This document shows, in pieces, positions 50,051 through 62,000 of a DNA stretch of 64,000 nucleotides. This DNA comes from Limnohabitans sp. 2KL-1 (GTDB lineage Bacteria; Pseudomonadota; Gammaproteobacteria; Burkholderiales; Burkholderiaceae_C): contig NZ_NESL01000002.1 in assembly GCF_003063435.1 (NCBI RefSeq), positions 310,001-374,000 of the forward strand, in the 5' to 3' direction. The position numbers were made by a program, and so were the translations under genes. The stretch's first letter is position 1; every line of letters starts with the position of its first letter. The notes under the pieces were generated by a model, which was given only the letters and a program-made list of their open reading frames with translations, had not been told where the DNA came from and made no database searches.

Positions 50051-53000
50051 ATGTGCACTTTGACGTTGCTGTCCACCAGCACTTGGGCCTCGGGCTTGGT
50101 CAAATCGCTCAGCACCTTGTAGGTCTTGCCGTTGTTGGTCACCCAACCAAGGCTCTGCCATGCGCCGTTCAGGTACAGGTCGTTCACGGCGGTGCCGTCC
50201 ACCACCACCTGTGCGCCGTTGTTCACAGCATCCCAGTTGGTGGCCCCACCCGTGGCCGTGGCTGTCCAGCCGGTGGCTGTGTTGAACGGGTTGTTCTTTT
50301 CAGACAAGGCCATGACGTCCATCAGACCCAGCGTCAGCGAGGTGCCCGCGCCCGTCAGGTTGAAGCGCTCAATGCTCTGAATGGCCGCTGGACGGATGTT
50401 GCCCAAGTCCAAAGAGGCGGTGAGCTGCAAGGTGTCGATGCCGTTGCCGCCGTCCACACGGGCGATGGCCTGCGTGTCGTTGCCGCTGTGGGTGCCCAGC
50501 GCCGTGATGTTGCTGGCGTCGATGACGATGGTGTCTTCACCCCGGCCGCCATACAGCACGTCCGCGCCGCCGTTGCCGATCAAGGTGTCGTTGCCGTCGC
50601 CCGCGACCAACTGGTTGTTGCCGCTGGTGCCAGTGAGCGTGTCGACACCGCTGGTGCCAATCACATCGCCGTTGGCGATCTGGAAGGTCATGCTTTCGAG
50701 CTTGTCAACGCCGCCGTAGATCACGCGTGTGATACCGGCCTGGGCGCGGCCGCTGGTTGGGCTGTCCAAGGGTGCCGATATCACCACATCGTCAAAGCCA
50801 TCGCCGTTCACATCGCCAGCGCCACTCACCGCAGAAGAGAACCGGATGCCCGACAGACCATCGATGCGGAAACCTTCACTGGCTGACAAATCCGTCATCG
50901 AGAGTGGCGAGGCGCCTGTTCGGCCATACACCACATAAGCAGCGCCAGATACCGCGCCGTCAATGGTGGCCCCCATGCTGGCCAGAACCATGTCGGCCAG
51001 GCCATCGCCGTTGAAGTCGCCGATCATGTCCACGTCGGTGATGGCCGCGTTCGCGCCTGCACTGATCGAAAAGCCCGCAGATGTCGTGCCCAAGGTGCTG
51101 AGCGTGACCGTGCTGTAGTCGGTCTTGCCAAACACCACAAAGGCCGAATTGTTGGGCGCAGTGCCCCCGTTGATGACGAAGTCGGCCATGCCGTCACCGT
51201 TGACGTCGCCCATATTGTTGGCCAGATAAGACCAAGCACCGGCTGTACTCAAGTTCGAAATGGCAAAGCCCCGACTTGCCGCAGCCAGGCCCCCGAGAGA
51301 AATGCTGCTGAGGTTGGAACCACCGAACACCACATAACCGTTGGCTGTGGTGCCGTAGCTGTTCAAGACGAAATCGCTGTAACCGTCGCCGTTGATGTCA
51401 CCGCTGGCCGTTGGCAAAGCACCGCCCGATGTGTCGCTGCCAAATTTGCCCAGGAAGAACCCGTTGGTGTAGGTGCCCGTGGTCACGGTGGGCAGGGTCA
51501 AGTTCGCGGTGGTGGCCGCGCCATACAGCAAGAAGTTTTCGCCGGACGGCATGTTGAACAAGATGTCGTCATAACCGTCGCCGTTGACGTCACCCACCAC
51601 GGTTCCTGTCGATGAGCTCGTCGAAGCCAGCGTGATCTTGAAACCCGCACTCGCTGCCAGGGCGGTGATATTGAGCAGCCCGGGGCTGGCACTGCCGCCA
51701 TAGACCACATAGGAGGTCGTGCCGTTTTGCCTGATGATGAAATCGCTGTAGCCATCGCCGTTGAAGTCGCCACCCCGGGTGGTGTTGTCCGAGCTTCCGT
51801 TGATCACGAAACCATTGGTGTTGCCCACTGTGGACAAGCCAGACAGCTCAACGGTTGCCAAGTCTGAGCGACCATACACGATGTACTGGTAGGTCGAAAC
51901 ATCGCCCCCGGTGGTGATCTGGTTGATCGACAAATCGTCGTAACCATCGCCGTTGATGTCGCCAAGGTTGACCACCCCCTCAGAGCGGTTGCCGGTGCCA
52001 TCGGCAGTCGATACGCCGTTGATGGCAAAGCCTGCACTCAAAGACGTGAGCTGTGCAACAGGCAAATCGTAGGACCAGTCCACATTGACGGTAGCCGGTA
52101 ACGAAGTATTGCCAGAGACCGCGCTGGTGATGGTTGCGGTGACCGGCACATTGCCAAACGCCTGGCTGTCAATGGTGCTGAACGGCACCGCAATGTCGAC
52201 GTATTTGTTGGTGGTCACGTCGGTCGTGGTCAGCGTGATGACCGGCAGCGTGACCGAGCCCCATGTGACGGTCAGGGTGTCGTTGGCGGCGGGTGGCACG
52301 GCACCGATGGTGGGCAGTTGCACCCGGATGAAGGTGCCACTGTTGGCGCTGGCCACGGCTTCGCTGTAGTACAGCTTGTTGTCGATCACAAAGCCGGTGG
52401 TGGTGGCCGTGAAAGCGCTGAGCTGCTTGTCGTAATAGGCTTCTTGAATGCCCATCAGCGAGCTGGTGTTGCCCGCCCCTGTGGCGGCCCAGGTGACCGA
52501 GTTGATGCTGGGCGTGGTGGGCGTCACAAAGTCAACCGCAATGGGTTGTGCTGCAGACTGCGCGACCGTGGTGCCCGTGCTGCTCGTCAGCGTGACCGAA
52601 GCGGCCACGTTTTCTGCGGTGCCAACAGGCGTTTCTGCCGTCAGGGCTGCAGTCAAAACCGTCACATCCACATAGCCATTGGTGATGTCTGCGGGTAACA
52701 GCGTGACCGTGATCTGCTGACCACCCCAGTTGAGGGTGAGCGTCATGTTGGCGGCGGCATCGGTGTCGGTCAAGTTGATGCGCACCGGCGTGCCGCCGCT
52801 GCTGTTGGCTTCGGTCAGGCTCAACGAACCGGCCAACTCGTTGGCCGTGCTGACCACCGTGGGGGCCATGTGCACTTTGACGTTGCTGTCCACCAGCACT
52901 TGGGCCTCGGCCTTGGTCAGGTCGCTCAGCACTTTGTAGGTTTTGGTGACCGGTGAGCCGTTGACGGTTTCGGTGCGCTCCACCAAACCAATGCTCTGCC

Positions 53001-56000
53001 ATGCGCCAGTCAGGTACAGGTCGTTGGCAGCGGTGCCGTCCACCACCACTTGCGCGCCGTTGTTCACGGCATCCCAGTTGGTGGCACCGCCTGTGGCAGC
53101 GGCTGTCCAGCCTGTGGCGGTGTTGAACGGGTTGTTCTTCTCGGACAAGCCCAACACATCCAGCAGACCCATGGTCAGCGAGGTGCCTGCGGAGAACAGG
53201 TTGATGCGCTCGATGCTCTGGATGGCTGCGGGGCGGATGGTGCCCAAGTCCAGCGAACCCATGAGTTGCAAGGTGTCGGTGCCGTTGCCGCCATCCACAC
53301 GGGCGATGGCCTGCGTGGTGTTGCCACTGTTGGTGGCCAGCGCCGCGATGTTGCTGGCGTCGATGACGAGTGTGTCGTCCCCTCGCCCGCCGTACAGCAC
53401 GTCGGCGCCGCCTGCGCCGGTCAGGGTGTCGTCTCCGTCACCACCGACCAATTGGTTGGCACCGCTGGTGCCTGCCAGGCTGTCGGCACCGGTGGTGCCG
53501 ATGGCGTCGCCGTTGAGGACCTGGAAAGTCATGGAATTCAAGGCAGCAGGACCGCCATAAATCACACGGGTGATGCCTGCATCGGTGCGGCCTGTCGGGT
53601 CATCGGCCGGGGCCGTGATGATGAGGTCGGCAAAGCCGTCGCCGTTGATGTCGCCACCGCCCGCAACCGACTGCCCAAAATTGGTGCCAACGCCGGTAGG
53701 CCCGTCGATGCGGAACCCTTCGGAAGGGGCCACGTTGCTCAGCGTGATCGCGCTGGTGCCCGTGCGTCCGTAGATCAAGTAATCAGCACCCACGTTCACG
53801 CCGTTGACTTGCCCGGCGAGTTGGGTCACGACCATGTCGGCCAGGCCGTCGCCATTGAAGTCGCCCACCACGTCAACGTCTTGCACGGCACCGTTGATCG
53901 CGAAACCGCCCACGCCCGCGCTCAAGGCAGACACATAGACCGGTGCATCGCTGGTTTTGCCAAACAACACATAGGCGTTGGTGGCCTTGTCGTTGAAGAC
54001 CATGTCGTCCAAGCCGTCGCCGTTGATGTCGCCGGTGGTCGTGCTGTAGAACACTTCGTGGTTGCCCGTGAGCCCATAGATGGCAAAGCCGCGGCCGCTG
54101 CCTGCCGCACTCATGCTGCTGGAGGTGATGCCCGACAGGTTGGGTCCACCAAAGTAGACGTATTCAGGAACTTGGGTGGTGGAAGTGACCGCGTTGTAGT
54201 TGTTGATCACAAAGTCGCTGTAACCGTCGCCGTTGAAGTCGCCACTCTTGGCAAAGGTGCGCGAACCTGAAGCAGCGGTGGTGGCACCGGTGTTGATGAA
54301 GAAACCGTTGGTGAAGGTGCCGGTCTGACCGGTTGGAATGGTCAGGCTCGAAATGTCGGTGCTGCCGTAGAGCACGAAGTTGCCGTAAACGCCGCTGGCA
54401 CCGTTCTCGAAGTTGAGAATCATGTCGTCCAGGCCGTCGCCGTTGGTGTCGCCAATGAAGGTGGGGGCCACCACGTTGTAGGTGGGCGATGTGATCTTGA
54501 AGCCTTGGCTGGCGGCCATGCTGGTCACGTTGATCGCGCCCGGGCTGGCGGTGCTGCCCAGCACCACGTAGCTGCCGGTGGTGCTGTTTTGAACCAGGAT
54601 GTCGTTCAAACCATCGCCGTTGTAGTCGCCTGCGGTGGTGTTGTAGTAAGTGCCACCGCTGACGATGAAGCCGTTGGTGTTGCCAGCGGCGGTCAGGCTC
54701 GACAGCTCCACTGCGGTCATGCCCGGACGGCCGTACACAACGTATTTGGCACCCCCGGTCGTTTCCACCAGAGAGAAATCGTCGTAGCCGTCGCCATTGA
54801 CGTCGCCCACGTTGACCACGCCTTGCGTTTGGTACTGACTGCCCGAGCCGCTGCTGGCACTGCGGCCGTTGATGACAAAACCGGCGCTCAGGCTGGTCAG
54901 GTTGTCCATGGGCAGGTCATAGGCCCAGTTCACGTTCAGGCTTGCTGCAGGCGAGCTGTTGCCGCTGGCCGCGCTGGTGACCACTGCGGTGACGGGCACT
55001 GTGCCAAACAGTTCTGCGCTGATGACGCTGAAGGGCACCACGACATCGACGTATTTGGCGGTGATGTCAGCTGCAAGCAGCGTGTAGCCGGTCAGGGTTT
55101 GGGTGCCCCAGGTCACCTTGAGGGTGTCGCCTGCCAGGGCCGGATTGGTCGCTCCGACCACACCGGCCGTGGGCAACTGCACCCGCATGATGGTGCCGCT
55201 GTTGGCGATGGCTTCGCTGTAGTAGAGCTGGTTGTCGACGAGGAGCGTACCGCCTGTATAAGTGGCAAAGCCGGTGAATTGGCGGTCGTAATTGGCCTCG
55301 GGGATACCCAATATGGAACTGGTGTTGCCCGCGCCGGTAGACGTCCAGCTCACCGAGTTGATGGTGGGTGCAGTTGGCGTGACAAAGTTCACGCCCACGG
55401 TGGTGGCCGCGCTGGTCACGCCATTGCCCAGCGACACGCTGACCGCCACGTTCTCGCTGATGTTGGTCGGGGTTTCGGCTTGCAAGGCGGCGGTGGGCAC
55501 CACGATGGCGACGCTGCCATTGGTGATGTCGGTGGCCGTGAGCACTTGCGTGAAGGTCTGCGTACCCCAGGTGACGGTGATGGTTTGGCCTGCCACTGCG
55601 CCAGTGCCAGTCAGGCCGACGTTGACCGGCGTGCCGCCCAGGCTGGCGGCTTCGGCCACGTTGATGGTGGTGGATTCTGGGATGCTGATGATGGTGGGGG
55701 CCACCACGATTTGCAGTTCGCCGCTGCTGATGTCGCTGCGTGCTGGGAAGCCCGTGACGCTGGTGCTGACATCGATGTTGTAAGTGGCCAGTGTGGCGGG
55801 CAATAAGCCTGCGGGCACGGCCAGTGTCCAGGCACCGCTGGTGGTGTTGTAGCTCAGGCCTGCGGGGCTGCTGGTGCTGCCCACAGTCAGGGTGTAGGTG
55901 CCGTTGGTCAGCGCTGCGCCACCGCTGTCTTTGACGACGACGGTGAGCACGTCACCCGCGGCCAAGCTGATGCTGTTGCTGCCATCTAATTTTTTGGCCA

Positions 56001-59000
56001 CACCGGTGAGGGTGGGCGTGGTGCTGAGGGTGGTTTGGCTGACCACGGTGGGCACGTCGGGCGGGGCGATGTTGACGAGCACGCCGTTGTTGGTGTCGGC
56101 CACAGCCGCGTTGCCCGCGATGTCGCTGACGCTGGCACTGATGGCGTAGGTGTTGCCGTGGTTGAGCAACACGGCATCGGCCGAGGGCACGCTGGCCGAC
56201 CATGCGCCAGAGGCGGCGGTGGCGCTGTAGCTCTTGCCGTTGAGGGTGACGGTGACCACTTGGCCATCTTCGGCGGTGGTGGTGCCGCTGATGACGGGCA
56301 GCGGAGTGACGCTGCTGCTCAGGGTGTAGTCGGACAGGTTGAAGCCACGCTCGGTGCCGTCAAAGGTCCCGTTGCCTGCTGCGCCCACGGCGTCGCCAAA
56401 CACGCTGGTGACGAGCACGGCGGGGGCTGCGGTGTCGATGGTGACGCTGCTGGTGGCGGTGCCCACACCGCCCATGTCGCCTGCCACGCTGACGCTGATG
56501 GCTTTGACGCCGTCGGCAAAGCCCACGGTTTTGTCGTAGATGCCCGAGGTGGGGCTGAGCGCGCCGGTGTCCACGTTCCAGTTGCCGTCACCGTCGGTCA
56601 TGACCGAGAAGGTGACGCCTGCGATGGTCAGGGTCAAAGGCCGGTTGATCTGGTCGCTGGTGCCGCTGATGGTGGGCGTTTTGTCTTGGGTGATGTCGTC
56701 GGTGCTGCTGGTGCCGCTGTCGGTGGTGATGTGGGTGATGGCGACGGAGACCTGCTCTTGCTGCACGCTGATGGCGACGGTGTCGACGTCGCTCAGGGCT
56801 GGCCCGGTGTTCCACTGGTCACCCACAAAATTGTCGGTGGTGGTCATGGTCAGCGTGTCGCTGCCCAGGAAGCCGGTGGTGGGCGTGTAGGTGACCGCGT
56901 CGGTGGTGGCCAGCAGGGTGTTGAGGTTACTCTGGGTGCCGCTCAGGGTGACGGTGGCCGTGCCACTGCCGGTCACGGTGACGCCGGAGCCGCTGAGCAT
57001 GGTCAACGTGCCCGAAGTCACAGCCAACTTGACGGTCATGACGGTGTTGGACGCATCGAGATCGGCCACTTGCAAACCCGTGATGACCTGGGCCGTGTTG
57101 GGGCTGGTGTTGATGGGCCCGGCAGGCACGGTGTTGACGGGGGCATCGTTGACGCCGACGACAACAAATGAAAAGGTGGTGTCAGCGGCCGAGTAGGCGC
57201 CGTTGGCACCCGTGAGACTGCTGATGTCTTTGTAGCTGCCGACGGTCGCGCTGTCGGTGCCGTCCCACAGGCGCACAGGCGCGCTCAGGAAGGTGCCCCA
57301 GTCATTGGCTGGGCCTTGGAAATACAAGCGTGCATTGGCCCCGAGGATGAAAGCGTTGCTCGTGCTGGCGGTGGCGATGGCCGTGTCAAGGCTGAGCCAG
57401 GTGGCGCCCCCGTCGCTGCTGTACCAGGCGGCACGCAGGCCGGGGTTGGCGCTGATGATGGTTCTGGGGCCGACAAAGGCGACACCGGCGATGGTGCCTT
57501 CGGCGTCGTTGAATGAACTGGCCAGATACAGGCTGCTGATCAGCGTGCCTTGCGTGACGCCGTTGACGGGCGCGGCGGCGTCTTCAAGGGTTGTGACGTA
57601 GTCGTTGTTGACGGTGTAGGGCTGGTCGTTGGTGCCGGTGATGGTGACGCTGAGCACTTGGCTGCTGCCATCGGCGGCGCTGACGGTGATGGTGTCGGTG
57701 AGCACCTGCCCTGCCGTGAGCGCGTCTTGCGCCGTGTTCATGGTGTAGGACCATGCGCCGGTGCTGGCGTTGGTGGTGAAGGTGCCGTAGCCACCGGTGC
57801 CCGCCGCGTTGGTGAGCGCGGTGATGGTGGTGGGGCCGTCGGTGTCGGTGAAGCCGAGCGTGCCGCTGACGGTTTGGGCCACGTTGGTTTCCATGATGGC
57901 CAGGACCGTGTCGCCACTGAAAACCGTAGGCGAGTTTTGGATGGTCAGGGCCAGGTCGCTGGCGGGGCTGGTGTTGCCTGCCGGGTCGGTGGCGGTGATG
58001 TGCAGGGTTTGCGCGCCGTTGGCCAGCGAGGCGGTGGGCGTGGCCGACCAGCTGCCGTCGCCGGCCACCGTGGCGGTGGCGATGACGGTGGTGCCGTCAG
58101 GTGCGTAAAGCGTGATGGTGTCGCCAGGGGTGGCTCCGCTGCCGGTGATGGTGGGCGTGGCGTCGCTGGTGGTGCTGTCGCCCAGGGTGCCGGTGTCGCT
58201 GATGGCGGCCAGGATGCCGCCGGGGGCGGCTGGCTCTGTGGTGTCGATGTTGAGCGACAAAGGGGCACTGGCCAAGCTGGCGTTGCCTGCGGGGTCAACC
58301 ACTTGGTAAGTGATGGCGTGTGCGCCGTCGGTGAGTGGCACCACGGGTGTGAGGGTGCCGCTGGTGGCGTTGTAGGTGGCGTCAACCGGGACGCCATCGA
58401 CCAAGAGCACCACCGAGCCGCCTGCGGGCGGCGCGGTGACGGCCAACGCGGGGGTGCTGACGTGGGTGGTGTTGTCGGTGGGGCTGCTGCCGCTGTCGGT
58501 GGCGGCCGTGAGGTCGGGCGCAGCGGGCTGGGCCGGGGCCAGGGTGTCGATGGTGACCGACAAGGGGGCACTGACGGGGCTGACGTTGCCTGCGGCGTTG
58601 ACCACGGCGTAGGTGATGGCGTGTGGGCCGTCGGTCAGGGCCACGGTGGGCGTGACGGTGCCGGTGCTGGCGTTGTAGGTGGCAGCCACGGCCACGCCGT
58701 CAACATAGAGCACGACCGAGCCGCCTGCAGGCGGCGCGGTGACGGCCAGCGCCGGGGTGCTGACACTGGTGAGGTTGTCGGTGTCGCTGGCCCCCAGGTC
58801 GGTGGCGGTGGTCAGGTCGGGCGCGGCGGGTTGGGCCAGGGCCACGCTGTCGATGACGAGCGTGAGCGCCGTGGCGGGGCCGGTGTTGCCGGCTGCGTCG
58901 GTGGCGGTGATGCTGAGGGCGTTGGTGCCTTCGGGCAGCGCGGTGGTGGTGGCGCTCCAGTTGCCGTTGGGGGCCACGGTGGCGGTGGCCAGCACGTTGC

Positions 59001-62000
59001 CAGCGGCGTCTTTGAGGGTGATGGTGGCACCGGGCTCACCTGTGCCACTGAGGGTGGGTGTGGTGTCGCTGGTGGTGTTGTCGCCCAGGGTGCCGCTGTC
59101 GCTGCCGCTGGCCAGGGCCGCCTGAGGGGCTGCGGGGGCGATGGTGTCGATGGTGACGGTCACGGTGGACTGCGCGCTGGTGTTGCCCAGCGGGTCGGTG
59201 GCGTTGAGCTTGAGGGCTTGTACGCCCTCGGCCAGTGCGGCGGTGGGCGTGATGGCCCAGCTGCCGTCTGGCCCGACCACGGCGGTGCCAATGACGGTGC
59301 TGCCGTTGGCTGCAAACAGCGTGATGGTGTCGCCAGGCGTGCCGCTGCCGGTGATGGTGGGCGTGTTGTCGGCGGTGATGCTGTCGGTGTGGCTGGTGCC
59401 TGTATCGCTGGCAGTGGCCACAACGCCCAGGGGCAAGGCGGGCGGTGCGGCGTCAACCACGGTGGTGTCGGTCAGGCCGCTGGCGGTGTCGGTGGCGGTG
59501 ACGGTGGAGCCATCGGGGATGGGACTGCCGGGCACGGCGGTCCAGTTGCCGTCGGCGTCGACCACGGCGGTCAGCGGTTGGCCCGCGCCGTCGAGCACGG
59601 CCGCGCCGTTGACGGTGATGGCAATGGTGTCGCCGGGTTTGCCGGTGCCGGTGAGTGCTGTGCCGTTGCTGGGCGCGAGCACCGGGATGGCGGTGTTGAT
59701 GGTTTCGGTGTCGGGGCTGCTGGTGTTGCCTGCGGCGTCGGTTTGGGTGGCGCTGAGCACGGTGCCGTCAGGCAGGGCTGCAGTGAGCGGCACGCTCCAG
59801 CTGCCGTCGGGGCCGACGGTGACGGTGCCCACGGGCAAGCCGGTGGCGCTGTCTTTGAGTGTGAGGGTGGCACCGGGCTCGCCGGTGCCGGTGATGGCCC
59901 CCACGCCGTTGGTGGGCGCAATGCTGACCGCACCGACGCTGGTGTCCACGGTGATGGGCAGCGCCGTGGGGGCGCTGGTGTTGCCGGCTGGGTCGGTGGC
60001 GGTGACGCTGAGGGCGTTCACGCCGTCGGGCAGCGTGGGGGTGGTGGCTGTCCAGCTGCCGTTGGCGGCGACCACGGCGGTGGCCAGCACGTTGCCAGCG
60101 GCGTCTTTGAGGGTGATGGTGTCGCCGGGCGTGCCGGTGCCACTGACCGTGGGCGTGTTGTCGGTGGTGGTGCCGTCGCCCACGGTGCCGGTGTCGCTGA
60201 CCAAGGCCAGCGCGGCGGCGGGTGCCGCAGGCGCGGTGGTGTCGATGGTGATGGGCAGCGCGGTGGCTGCGCCGGTGTTGCCTGCCGGGTCGGTGGCGGT
60301 GACGCTGAGGGCGTTCACGCCTTCGGGCAAGGCGGTGGTGGGTGTGGCTGTCCAGGTGCCATCTGTGCCGACGGTGGCGGTGGCAATGACGGTGCCTGCC
60401 GCGTTTTTGACGGTGATGGTGTCGCCGGGCATGCCGGTGCCCGTGAGGGTGGGCGTGGTGTCGGTGGTGGTGCTGTCGCCCAGCTTGCCGCTGTCGCTGA
60501 CGCTGGCCAATGCGGCAGCAGGTGCTGCGGGGCCGGTGGTGTCGATGGTGATGGGCAGCGATGTGGCCGGGCCGGTGTTGCCTGCCTTGTCGGTGGCGGT
60601 GATGGCGAGGGTGCTGGTGCCTTCGGGCAGCGGCGTGGTGGGCGTGGCTGTCCAGGTGCCGTCGCCTGCCACGGTGGCGGTAGCGATGACGTTGCCAGCC
60701 GCGTCTTTGACGGTGATGGTGTCGCCCACCGTGCCGGTGCCGCTGAGGGTGGGCGTGGTGTCTTGGGTGGTGCTGTCGCCCAGGGTGCCACTGTCGCTGA
60801 CGCTGGCCAGCACGGCGGCGGGGGCAGCGGGTGCGGTGGTGTCAATGGTCAGGGGCAGCGATGCGGCGGGGCCGGTGTTGCCAGCGGGGTCGGTGGCGGT
60901 GATGGCCAGGGTGGTCACGCCATCGGGCAAGGCGGTGGTGGGCGTGGCTGTCCACGTGCCCCCTGCCCCGACCACGGCGGTGGCGATGACGTTGCCAGCG
61001 GCGTCTGTGATGGTGATGGTGTCGCCAGGCGTGCCGGTGCCCGTGAGGGTGGGCGTGTTGTCGCTGGTGATGCCGTCGCCCAGGGTGCCGCTGTCGCTGT
61101 TGCTGTCAAGCACGGCGGTGGGGGCCGCAGGCGCGGTGGTGTCGATGGTGACGGGCAGCGTGGCGGGGGCGCTGGTGTTGCCCACGGGGTCGGTGGCCGT
61201 CAGTTTGAAGTTGTGCGTGCCGTCGGCCAGTGCGGTGGGCACGGTGATGGACCAGGTGCCGTCAGGCGCGACCACGGCGGTGCCGAGCAAAGTGGTGCCG
61301 TCGGGGGCGTAGAGCTGGATGGTGTCGCCCGGGCTGGCACCGCCACCGCTCAGGGTGGGGGTGGTGTCTTGGGTGACGCCGTCGCCCACGGTGCCGGTGT
61401 CGCTGGTGAGCGCCAGGCTGGCCACGGGGGCCGAAGGCGGTGTGGCGTCGACCACTTGGGTGCCGGTCTTGAGGGTGGTGGTGTCGGTGGCGACGAGGGT
61501 GGTGCCGTCGGGCAAGGGTGCGCCGGGGGTGGCGGTCCAGGTGCCGTCTGGGGCCACCACGGCGGTCAGGGGTGCGCCGTTGGCATTGCGAAGCACGGTG
61601 CCGTCGGGCAGCGTGAGTGCCATGGTGTCGCCAGGCGTGCCGGTGCCGGTGATGACGGTGCCGTTGGTGGGGGCGATGTTGGGCATGGTGGTGTCCACCG
61701 TGCTGGTGCCCGGGGTGCTGGCGTTGCCCGCCAGGTCGGTCTGGGTGGCGCTGAGCGCGGTGCCGTTGGCCAGCGCGGTGCTGAGCGGAAGGCTCCAGCT
61801 GCCGCTGGCGTCAACCACGGCGGTGCCGAGGATGGTGCCGCCTGCGCTGAGGATGACGGTGGCACCGGGCTCGCCGGTGCCGGTGACGGCCCCTGCCCCG
61901 TTGCTGGGGCTGATGGCAGGCGCGGCCACGGTGGTGTCGATGGTGACGGGCAGCGCGGTGGGCAAGCTGGTGTTGCCAGCCGGGTCGGTGGCGGTGACGC

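Noticed and set aside
46762..61312. Several long plus-strand open frames (up to 723 codons) opposite the giant repeat gene
   Set aside because: They mirror the repeats of the minus-strand gene; Val/Ala/Ser- or His/Gln/Val-rich shadow translations without start signals or domains.
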